Shown: positions 16,302-22,990 of the stretch, piece after piece
How the letters are laid out: each line of letters starts with the position of its first letter
Position numbering within the stretch: the stretch's first letter is position 1
DNA from: an uncultured Porphyromonadaceae bacterium
GTDB taxonomy: Bacteria > Bacteroidota > Bacteroidia > Bacteroidales > Muribaculaceae
Assembly: GCA_905202215.1 (NCBI GenBank)
Contig: CAJKRG010000040.1
Location: forward strand, 1-28,724
Length of the DNA stretch: 28,724 nucleotides
Direction of reading: 5' to 3'
Notes under the pieces: model-generated
What the model saw: only the letters and a program-made list of their open reading frames with translations
Databases searched by the model: none
Told to the model about the DNA's origin: nothing
Program-made: the position numbers and the translations under genes

Positions 16302-16979
16302 ATGAGTGCTTACTATACAAGAAACGACAGACTTTATGTGGCCGTTGACTGCGTTATCTTCGGTCTTGAGCACGGACGTCTATGTCTTCTCCTCACCCGA
16401 CGGAGTTTCGAGCCTGAGGCCGGCAAATGGTCGCTTATGGGTGGTTTCGTCGGTCGTGATGAAAGTGTCGACGACGCTGCCGCACGTGTGCTCCGCGATC
16501 TTACCGGTCTGACCGATGTGTATATGCATCAGGTCGGAACTTTCGGTGCCGTGGACCGTGATCCGGGAGAACGGGTAGTTTCAGTAGCTTATAGCGCTCT
16601 TGTCAATATAGCCGATGTCGATAGTGCCGCAGTTGCAGGCCACGACGCCCACTGGCTGCCACTCGATGATCTGCCCGAACTCGGCTTTGATCATCCGGTT
16701 ATGATCGAACAGGCTCTCGGATCATTGCGGCGCAAATTCGCTGTCGAACCTGTGGCTTTCCGTCTTCTTCCGCCTATGTTCACGCTCTCGCAGTTGCAGG
16801 CTCTTTATGAGACTGTTATCGGCGAAGAAATCGACAAACGTAATTTCCGAAAGCGTGTGGCTGAAGTCAGTTCGATTGTCCCTACGGAGTATATAGACAA
16901 GACCGGTTCACGGCGCGGGGCGCGTCTCTATCGCTTCGACAACGATATCTATCAACAGAATTTTCGGTTCAAGATATAA
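16302..16979 (+). CDS. araR: AraR-type transcriptional regulator, Nudix-like domain plus winged helix
   Basis: This 225-residue protein has a Nudix-fold N-terminal domain and a winged-helix C-terminal domain, the layout of the Bacteroides AraR repressor and of NrtR proteins. In the known family member, L-arabinose binds the Nudix-like domain and releases DNA. The Nudix box is recognisable at residues 48-70 (Gly48, Glu54, Arg62) but REUXEE reads RVLRDL, so the metal-binding glutamates are lost and hydrolysis is unlikely. The C-terminal part (about 145-225) contains FTLSQLQALYETVIGEEIDKRN, typical of the NrtR DNA-binding domain. It lies 11 bases from araD within the operon, implying autoregulation. 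The likely target is the palindrome at 13153-13173. Confidence 0.88.
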   Translation: MSAYYTRNDRLYVAVDCVIFGLEHGRLCLLLTRRSFEPEAGKWSLMGGFVGRDESVDDAAARVLRDLTGLTDVYMHQVGTFGAVDRDPGERVVSVAYSALVNIADVDSAAVAGHDAHWLPLDDLPELGFDHPVMIEQALGSLRRKFAVEPVAFRLLPPMFTLSQLQALYETVIGEEIDKRNFRKRVAEVSSIVPTEYIDKTGSRRGARLYRFDNDIYQQNFRFKI

Positions 16980-16990
16980 ATTATCTTCCT

Positions 16991-17680
16991 ATGCTCGAAG
17001 AACTTAAAGAAAAAGTATATCGTGCCAACATGAGTCTTGTTGAGCACGGCCTGGTGATTTTCACCTGGGGTAATGTGTCTGGTATCGACCGTGAGAAAGG
17101 CCTTGTGGTAATCAAGCCCAGCGGTGTCAGCTACGACACCATGAAGGCTTCCGACATGGTCGTTGTCAGTCTTGCCGACGGCAAGGTTGTCGAAGGTGAT
17201 CTCCGTCCGTCTTCCGATACGCCTACCCATCTGGCCCTCTACCGCGCTTTCTCAGAGATCGGCGGTGTGGTGCACACGCATTCAACTTATGCCACCGCCT
17301 GGGCTCAGGCCGGTATAGATCTGCCTAATATCGGCACTACCCACGCCGACTATTTCCATAATGCTATTCCCTGTACCCGCGACATGACTGCAGCCGAAGT
17401 CGAAGGCGATTATGAGCTCGAGACCGGCAATGTCATCGTGGAGCGTTTTATCGGAATGAATCCTGTGCATACTCCCGGTGTACTTGTAAAGAACCATGGG
17501 CCTTTCAGCTGGGGCAAGACTCCCGAAGAAGCCGTACACAATGCCGTGGTGATGGAGCAGGTTGCCAAGATGGCCTTTGTGGCATTCCAGGTCAATCCGG
17601 CGCTGACAATGAATCCGCTGCTTGTGGAGAAGCATTTCTCGCGCAAGCATGGTCCCAATGCTTATTACGGACAGAAATAG
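16991..17680 (+). CDS. araD: L-ribulose-5-phosphate 4-epimerase
   Basis: This 229-residue enzyme converts L-ribulose 5-phosphate to D-xylulose 5-phosphate, the last step of bacterial arabinose catabolism. It is a zinc-dependent class II aldolase-fold epimerase. Zinc ligands His95 and His97 (VVHTHSTY) and His169 (VKNHGPFSWG) are present, as are Asp76 and Asp120 (GTTHADYF) and the C-terminal Tyr226 (AYYGQK), matching the E. coli enzyme closely in number and spacing. The length equals E. coli AraD (231) within two residues. The start ATG lies 11 bases after araR, so the two are probably coupled. The product enters the pentose phosphate pathway. Confidence 0.96.
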   Translation: MLEELKEKVYRANMSLVEHGLVIFTWGNVSGIDREKGLVVIKPSGVSYDTMKASDMVVVSLADGKVVEGDLRPSSDTPTHLALYRAFSEIGGVVHTHSTYATAWAQAGIDLPNIGTTHADYFHNAIPCTRDMTAAEVEGDYELETGNVIVERFIGMNPVHTPGVLVKNHGPFSWGKTPEEAVHNAVVMEQVAKMAFVAFQVNPALTMNPLLVEKHFSRKHGPNAYYGQK

Positions 17681-17715
17681 GCGGTTAGGAGTTTTAAGTT
17701 ATCTGGCTGGCAAGC

Positions 17716-17733
17716 TGAGAATTATTATTCTCA
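17716..17733 (+). repeat. perfect 7-bp hairpin after araD
   Basis: TGAGAAT and ATTCTCA pair exactly around TATT. It starts 36 bases after the araD stop and merges into the heptamer array that follows. No T-tract follows. Confidence 0.6.
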
Positions 17734-17789
17734 ATTCTTAATTATCAATTAATCCATAATCCATAATTCTTAATTCATAATTCTATAAT
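17727..17789 (+). repeat. degenerate heptamer array in the araA leader
   Basis: About nine consecutive seven-base units such as ATTCTCA, ATTCTTA, ATTATCA, CATAATC, CATAATT, CTTAATT and CATAATT run up to three bases before the araA ATG at 17793. Several units are identical or differ by one base. The array is almost free of G and replaces a normal ribosome-binding region. Confidence 0.6.
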
Positions 17790-17792
17790 TTT

Positions 17793-19328
17793 ATGAGCGT
17801 TTTCTCTAACTACGAAGTGTGGTGGGTCACTGGTGCCCAGCTCCTATATGGCGGTGATGCCGTTGTGGCTGTCGACAGCCACTCCAAAGAAATGGTTGAA
17901 GGTCTTAACAAGTCAGGCCGTCTTCCTGTAAAGGTTGTCTACAAAGGCACCGCAAATTCATCGAAAGAGGTTGCCGACGTGATGAAGGCTGCCAACAACA
18001 GCGACGCATGTATCGGTGTCATTACCTGGATGCATACTTTCTCGCCTGCCAAAATGTGGATCCACGGCCTGCAGATACTCAATAAACCGCTTCTCCACTT
18101 CCATACCCAGTATAATGCCGAAATTCCCTGGGATACAATGGACATGGACTTCATGAATCTCAACCAGAGCGCCCATGGCGACCGTGAGTTCGGTCATATC
18201 TGTTCGCGTATGCGTCTGCGCCGCAAGGTGGTTGTAGGCCACTGGACTGATCCTGTTGCCCAGGATCACATTGCTGTATGGCAGCGTGTAGCAGCCGCAT
18301 GGGCCGACAGCCAGGATATGCTGATCCTTCGATTCGGCGATCAGATGAACAATGTTGCCGTGACCGACGGCGACAAGGTTGAGGCCGAGCAGCGTCTGGG
18401 CTATCATGTTGACTATACTCCCGTGAGTGAACTCATGGAATACTATAAGAAGGTGAGCGATGCCGATACCGATGCCCTCGTAGCGACATATTTCAAGGAA
18501 TATGAACATGCCGCCGAACTGGAGGACAAGAGCACCGAAGGCTATCGCAAGATCTGGAATGCTGCCAAGGCCGAACTCGCTCTCCGCGCAATCCTCAAAG
18601 CCAAGGGAGCAAAGGGCTTCACGACAAACTTCGATGACCTCGGTACTGCCGACATCAACGATCCAAAATTCGTCGGTTTCGACCAGATTCCCGGCCTTGC
18701 CTCGCAGCGACTCATGGCCGAAGGCTATGGCTTCGGTGCCGAAGGCGACTGGAAGAGCGCCGCTCTCTATCGCTCGGTATGGGTTATGAGCCAGGGTCAG
18801 GGCTGCTCATTCCTCGAAGACTATACTCTTAATTTCGATGGCGCCAACAGCTCCATTCTTCAGGCCCACATGCTTGAGGTATGTCCTCTTATCGCTGCTG
18901 AGAAGCCCCGTCTGGAAGTTCACTTCCTCGGCATAGGCATCCGCAAGAGCCTTACCGCACGCCTCGTCTTCACATCGAAGCCCGGCGCAGGTATCACGGC
19001 TACTGTCGTAGACCTTGGCAACCGCTTCCGCCTTATCGTCAACGACGTTGAGTGCATTGAACCCAAACCTCTGCCTAAACTTCCCGTGGCTTCGGCTCTC
19101 TGGATTCCGATGCCCAACTTCGAGATCGGTGCCGGCGCATGGATTCTCGCGGGTGGCACACATCACTCCTGCTTCTCCTACAAGCTTACTCCCGAATACT
19201 GGCAGGACTATGCGGAGATCGCAGGTATCGAAATGCTGCACATCTGCAAGGACACCACTATCGAGGGCTTCAAGAACGAGCTCCGTTGGAACGAGGTCTA
19301 CTACATGCTTAATAAATCGCTCTGCTGA
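17793..19328 (+). CDS. araA: L-arabinose isomerase
   Basis: This 511-residue manganese-dependent enzyme interconverts L-arabinose and L-ribulose, the first intracellular step of the pathway. It aligns along its full length with E. coli AraA (500 residues). The metal ligands are recognisable: Glu317 in GAEGDW, Glu342 in LEDYTLNF, His359 in QAHMLEVCP and His458 in GGTHHSCFS, corresponding to E. coli Glu306, Glu333, His350 and His450. The C-terminal FKNELRWNEVYYML is also typical. The start MSVFSNYEVWWVTGAQLLYG agrees with the family. The leader is an AT-rich heptamer array rather than a ribosome site, and a 36-bp inverted repeat follows the gene, so its transcript may be separately processed. 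Confidence 0.97.
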   Translation: MSVFSNYEVWWVTGAQLLYGGDAVVAVDSHSKEMVEGLNKSGRLPVKVVYKGTANSSKEVADVMKAANNSDACIGVITWMHTFSPAKMWIHGLQILNKPLLHFHTQYNAEIPWDTMDMDFMNLNQSAHGDREFGHICSRMRLRRKVVVGHWTDPVAQDHIAVWQRVAAAWADSQDMLILRFGDQMNNVAVTDGDKVEAEQRLGYHVDYTPVSELMEYYKKVSDADTDALVATYFKEYEHAAELEDKSTEGYRKIWNAAKAELALRAILKAKGAKGFTTNFDDLGTADINDPKFVGFDQIPGLASQRLMAEGYGFGAEGDWKSAALYRSVWVMSQGQGCSFLEDYTLNFDGANSSILQAHMLEVCPLIAAEKPRLEVHFLGIGIRKSLTARLVFTSKPGAGITATVVDLGNRFRLIVNDVECIEPKPLPKLPVASALWIPMPNFEIGAGAWILAGGTHHSCFSYKLTPEYWQDYAEIAGIEMLHICKDTTIEGFKNELRWNEVYYMLNKSLC

Positions 19329-19346
19329 TTGCTGTTATGATTAAGA

Positions 19347-19441
19347 GTGAAAAGTGAAAGGTGAAAAGTGAATATATTAGTTTCGCCTCTATGTTTTTGA
19401 GACAGAACTAATATATTCACTTTTCACCTTTCACTTTTCAC
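19347..19441 (+). repeat. 36-bp perfect inverted repeat between araA and araB
   Basis: Positions 19347-19382 and 19406-19441 are exact reverse complements over 36 bases, around a 23-base loop. The arms are built from repeated GTGAAA-type units (GTGAAAAGTGAAAGGTGAAA, then AGTGAATATATTAGTT). It begins 19 bases after the araA stop and ends 26 bases before the araB start. It has no T-tract. It looks like a dispersed intergenic repeat, not a simple terminator. Confidence 0.92.
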
Positions 19442-19466
19442 CATACATCTTTTATCATTTAATACT

Positions 19467-21059
19467 ATGGATGCAAAATCTATTATAAGTCAGGGCAATG
19501 CTGTGCTCGGCATTGAATTCGGTTCGACGCGTATCAAGGCCGTGCTCATAGGGCCGGACAACAAGCCGCTTGCACAGGGCAGCCATACATGGGAGAACCA
19601 GCTTGTCGACGGTCTGTGGACATACAGCACACAGGCTATCTGGTACGGTCTCCAGGATTGCTATGCCGATCTCCGCAAAAACGTGCTCGAACTTTACGAC
19701 GTAGAGATAGAGCGTCTTGCGGCCATCGGTATAAGTGCCATGATGCATGGCTACATGCCTTTCGGTAAGGACGGAAATATTCTGATGCCTTTCCGTACAT
19801 GGCGCAACACAAATACGGGCCGTGCCGCTGCCGAGCTGAGCGAACTATTCGTATACAATATTCCTCTCCGATGGAGTATTTCCCATCTGTATCAGGCTAT
19901 ACTCGACAATGAGGAGCATGTGGCTGATATCGACTTCCTCACCACCCTTGCCGGATATATCCACTGGAAACTTACCGGCGAGCGTGTGCTTGGCGTAGGC
20001 GATGCTTCCGGCATGATTCCCGTTGATCCCGAGACAAAGAACTACGACGCCTCTATGGTGGCTAAGTTCGACAGGCTTGTCGCTCCAAAGGGCTTCGCCT
20101 GGACTCTTTCCGATATCCTTCCGACAGTGCTTGTAGCGGGTGAGGCTGCCGGTCATCTCACGCCTGAAGGCGCCGCCCTTCTCGATGTATCGGGACATCT
20201 CGCACCCGGAGTACCCTTCTGCCCGCCTGAAGGCGATGCCGGTACCGGTATGGTAGCGACAAATGCTGTTCTCAAACGCACAGGTAATGTGTCGGCCGGA
20301 ACGTCTTCGTTCTCCATGATCGTGCTCGAAAAGGAACTTTCCAAGCCCTATGAGATGATCGATATGGTGACCACTCCCGACGGCAGTCTTGTGGCCATGG
20401 TGCACTGCAACAACTGCACATCCGACCTCAATGCATGGGTCAATCTTTTCAAGGAGTATCAGGAACTTCTCGGAGTCCCCGTTGACTATAATCAGCTTTA
20501 CGGTCTCCTTTATAACCGTGCTCTCGAGGGCGACGGTGACTGCGGGGGCCTGATGGCATACAACTATGTGTCGGGCGAGCCTGTAACAGGTCTCGAACAG
20601 GGACGTCCCCTTTTCGTCCGCTCGGCCAACGACCGTTTCAATCTCGCCAACTTCATGCGTGCCAATCTATATGCCGCTGTAGCCGTGCTTAAGATAGGCA
20701 ACGATATCCTTTTCAAGGAAGAAAATGTGGAGGTCGACCGTCTGACCGGTCACGGTGGTCTGTTTAAGACAAAAGGTGTCGGACAGCGCATTCTCGCTGC
20801 TGCTCTCAATTCGCCGATATCCGTCATGGAGACGGCCGGCGAAGGCGGTGCATGGGGCATGGCCTTGCTCGCCGGCTTCGTAGTGGGCAATCCCGAAGGG
20901 CTCTCGCTTCCCGAATATCTCGAGCAGAAGGTCTTCCTCGGCAATGCCGGTGTCGAGATCGCTCCCGATCCCGCTGATGTCGCCGGATTCGATGCCTATA
21001 TCAAGAATTATGTCGATTGTCTTGCAATCGAACATGCGGCCGTAGCTGCCAAAAAGTAA
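19467..21059 (+). CDS. araB: ribulokinase-type FGGY carbohydrate kinase
   Basis: This 530-residue FGGY-family kinase phosphorylates L-ribulose with ATP to L-ribulose 5-phosphate. The N-terminal actin-like domain begins LGIEFGSTRIKAVLIG, the first phosphate loop. Substrate-side segments include ISAMMHGYMPF and FRTWRNTNTG. The catalytic-region motif is PEGDAGTGMV, with Asp in the position of the FGGY general base. The second phosphate and adenosine motifs are NVSAGTSSFSMIVL and ETAGEGGAWGMALLAGF. The order araD-araA-araB and the absence of any other sugar kinase in the operon support ribulose as substrate; xylulose kinase is the main alternative and is less likely. A strong terminator follows 21 bases after the stop. 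Confidence 0.93.
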   Translation: MDAKSIISQGNAVLGIEFGSTRIKAVLIGPDNKPLAQGSHTWENQLVDGLWTYSTQAIWYGLQDCYADLRKNVLELYDVEIERLAAIGISAMMHGYMPFGKDGNILMPFRTWRNTNTGRAAAELSELFVYNIPLRWSISHLYQAILDNEEHVADIDFLTTLAGYIHWKLTGERVLGVGDASGMIPVDPETKNYDASMVAKFDRLVAPKGFAWTLSDILPTVLVAGEAAGHLTPEGAALLDVSGHLAPGVPFCPPEGDAGTGMVATNAVLKRTGNVSAGTSSFSMIVLEKELSKPYEMIDMVTTPDGSLVAMVHCNNCTSDLNAWVNLFKEYQELLGVPVDYNQLYGLLYNRALEGDGDCGGLMAYNYVSGEPVTGLEQGRPLFVRSANDRFNLANFMRANLYAAVAVLKIGNDILFKEENVEVDRLTGHGGLFKTKGVGQRILAAALNSPISVMETAGEGGAWGMALLAGFVVGNPEGLSLPEYLEQKVFLGNAGVEIAPDPADVAGFDAYIKNYVDCLAIEHAAVAAKK

Positions 21060-21080
21060 GCATCTCCCTTCATAACCGAT

Positions 21081-21119
21081 AAAAGCGCTTGCATCCTCTT
21101 TCTGGATGCGGGCGCTTTT
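21081..21119 (+). terminator. rho-independent terminator of the ara operon
   Basis: AAAAGCGCTTGCATCC (21081-21096) pairs with GGATGCGGGCGCTTTT (21104-21119) through 16 base pairs, two of them G-U, around a seven-base loop. The right arm ends in TTTT followed by CCTGTTTGTTT. It marks the end of the six-gene operon. Confidence 0.85.
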
Positions 21120-21123
21120 CCTG

Positions 21124-21155
21124 TTTGTTTCTGTGTGCGAAAATATGTACTTTTG
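21124..21155 (+). promoter_or_regulatory. promoter of the small membrane protein gene
   Basis: TTTG at 21124-21127 is followed after 20 bases by TACTTTTG at 21148-21155, both perfect. The ATG at 21160 is five bases after the -7 box, which puts the transcription start at or next to the first codon. GAGGA immediately before the ATG is too close to act as a normal ribosome site. Confidence 0.6.
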
Positions 21156-21159
21156 AGGA

Positions 21160-21408
21160 ATGAAAGAGAAATTCCTCAGATTCAAGGCGTGGCTACAGGG
21201 TCTTTCCTTCCGCACAGGGGCCATAGTAGCTCTTTGCTGTGTGCTGTGCTACGCCATCTCGTTCGCACAGATGCTCCTGCCGATACCCGTGGCGGCCAAG
21301 GGTGTGCTTTGGGCTGTGTTCTACGGTCTGGCCAAAGCCTGTCAGTATTCCGCTCTGCTTATCCTCGGCAAAGCCGGCCTGGAACGGCTCAAGGCTTTCT
21401 TCAAGTGA
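21160..21408 (+). CDS. small two-helix membrane protein, unknown
   Basis: This 82-residue protein has a basic amphipathic N-terminus (MKEKFLRFKAWLQGLSFRTG), two hydrophobic helices at about residues 20-42 and 46-70, and a basic C-terminus (LERLKAFFK). Both ends should face the cytoplasm. I do not recognise a family; the shape resembles small holin-like or membrane-scaffold proteins, but that is only a shape. It is probably real because it has a consensus promoter directly in front and begins where that promoter would start transcription. Its last eight bases overlap the end of the convergent TPR-like gene, so the two transcripts would be complementary there. Confidence 0.65.
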   Translation: MKEKFLRFKAWLQGLSFRTGAIVALCCVLCYAISFAQMLLPIPVAAKGVLWAVFYGLAKACQYSALLILGKAGLERLKAFFK

Positions 21409-22876
21409 ATTTGGAGTGGCCGAGCATGTCGAAATACTCCCAGTATAGCTTGTCGGAGGCCGGATGACGGCGCACTTTGTCGGCAAGCGTGAAAAGTGTG
21501 CGCGAAGCCATGCGCACGGGCAGTGGCGCTCCGGCCATATAGGCTTCGAAGAAGGGTGTCACTTTGTCGAGCATTTCCCTGGCCTGCTCTTCGCGGCCTG
21601 TTTTCATATATGCGACCACGCATATATATACATGAGATGCTCCTCGGAAAGGTATCTGCGTTATTTCGTCAAACAGACTGTCGTCGTCGATCAGTTCGAC
21701 GGTCTCCTCATACCGTCCGAGGGCGAACAATGCTTCAGCATATGAGGCAAATTCCACTGCGTTCAGGGCGCGGAGTTTGCGCAGTGATTTCAGTAGTCCG
21801 GCGAGTGAATTCATTGCCGACCGCATGAGCAGGGCGTTGATGGTCTCGTCGAGGTCGGCCGCGGGCATCTCTTGTCCGTTATTGGCGACGATATAGCGGT
21901 CACAGATACATTCGGCGTCGGTTATATTACATAGCAGGAGTTGTTTGAGCGGACGAATCTCGCCCGGATGCTCTGCCATGTATTTTCGTAATTCGGCTAC
22001 AGCTGTCGCCGGGTCTCCGTGTTGCACAAGAAGGGCGCAACGGCAGTCGGTAAATGTGAAGTCGTCAGGATTTTCCTTTTTTAACGCTCCCATCATTTCG
22101 ATAGCCTCGCGCTGGAGGTATGGCGCACATGAATATATTGTATCTGCGAGATTGAGCAGGGCAGCAGGATTGTCGGCTCCGAGTGCCTTGGCTGTATCGA
22201 ATGTCTGTCTGGCATCGTCTTCCTTGCCGAGACGCGCCTGTGCGCGGAAAAGGGTTGCCCAGTAGGCTATGGAGAAAGGTTCTGCCTCGATAAGTTCTTC
22301 GGCGAGCGCGGCAACTGTCTCATCGTCGCCCTGTTCGTCGGCCTCCTGAAGCACTTCGTAAAGAAGAGCGGGCAGAAAATTCGCTTTTTTGCGAAGTTCC
22401 GGCATGTGTTCCTTCACCCAGCTGTAGCAATCGAGGTCGAAAGCGAGATCTATGAAGCGGATGGTCTCCTCATCGGAAAAAGACGGATATTGCTCCATCA
22501 GAAACGCAAGCGCGGCCGGCGCATCTGCCGGTCGGTTCGCCTCAAGGCGTACGATGTCGAAGAGCAGCGAAGAGTGGTCGGAATTGTCGGCGATGAATGC
22601 GGCGGCGCTTCCGTCCTTAAGCTCTTTTTCGGCATCTTCGAGGTCGAAGTAGAGGAGGGCGCGGCGTTCTTTGAGCGGTGCGCTTTCGGGATACAGACGG
22701 GCGCCGCAGAATAGTACTTCAGCGCGCGCATAGTCATCGGCGAGATCACCTGCGTAGTCGAATATCTCGACGAGTTCATCTTCGTCGAAGAATCTTTCCG
22801 TAGCCGGTTCTTTCAGTGATTTGAGGAAGCTTTGATACAGTTCTTCGCGGGGATTGGATTCGTCGTCGTAGCTCAT
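21401..22876 (-). CDS. TPR-like helical repeat protein
   Basis: This 491-residue cytoplasmic protein is very acidic at its N-terminus and built of helical pairs. I start it at the ATG at 22876 (MSYDDESNPREELYQ); the longer reading runs into the hairpin region. Tetratricopeptide-like units are visible from about residue 45 onwards, for example YARAEVLFCGARLYPESAPLKERRALLY, AYWATLFRAQARLGKEDDARQTFDTAKALG and ALFALGRYEETVELIDD. No signal peptide, enzyme domain or membrane segment is seen. It probably acts as a protein-binding scaffold. It follows glnS on the same strand with a 114-base gap containing competing hairpins, and it overlaps the small membrane protein gene by eight bases at the 3' end. 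Confidence 0.82.
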   Translation of the reverse strand: MSYDDESNPREELYQSFLKSLKEPATERFFDEDELVEIFDYAGDLADDYARAEVLFCGARLYPESAPLKERRALLYFDLEDAEKELKDGSAAAFIADNSDHSSLLFDIVRLEANRPADAPAALAFLMEQYPSFSDEETIRFIDLAFDLDCYSWVKEHMPELRKKANFLPALLYEVLQEADEQGDDETVAALAEELIEAEPFSIAYWATLFRAQARLGKEDDARQTFDTAKALGADNPAALLNLADTIYSCAPYLQREAIEMMGALKKENPDDFTFTDCRCALLVQHGDPATAVAELRKYMAEHPGEIRPLKQLLLCNITDAECICDRYIVANNGQEMPAADLDETINALLMRSAMNSLAGLLKSLRKLRALNAVEFASYAEALFALGRYEETVELIDDDSLFDEITQIPFRGASHVYICVVAYMKTGREEQAREMLDKVTPFFEAYMAGAPLPVRMASRTLFTLADKVRRHPASDKLYWEYFDMLGHSKFT

Positions 22877-22909
22877 ATATCGGTCAATATCCTTAGGGGA
22901 ATCGTTTAA

Positions 22910-22982
22910 CGGATGTGTCAAAATACGGTTATATGAAGCCGTATTTTGACACATTACTTTAACTGGAGCCGGACACATCCGG
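22910..22982 (-). promoter_or_regulatory. competing hairpins between glnS and the TPR gene
   Basis: The main hairpin is a perfect 15-bp inverted repeat, TGTGTCAAAATACGG (22914-22928) with CCGTATTTTGACACA (22939-22953), around ten bases. A second pairing joins CGGATGTGTC (22910-22919) with GACACATCCG (22972-22981), and CCGGACACATCCGG (22969-22982) folds on itself. The alternatives share bases, so they exclude one another. No T-tract follows. Whether this is a terminator, processing site or attenuator is open. Confidence 0.6.
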
Positions 22983-22990
22983 CGGTAAAA

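Noticed and set aside
17716..17733. Terminator after araD
   Set aside because: The stem is only seven A/T-rich pairs and no T-run follows, and araA belongs to the same pathway, so I list it as a repeat.
19347..19441. CRISPR-like or insertion-sequence reading of the GTGAAA repeats
   Set aside because: There are no regularly spaced spacers, no transposase frame and only one pair of inverted arms.
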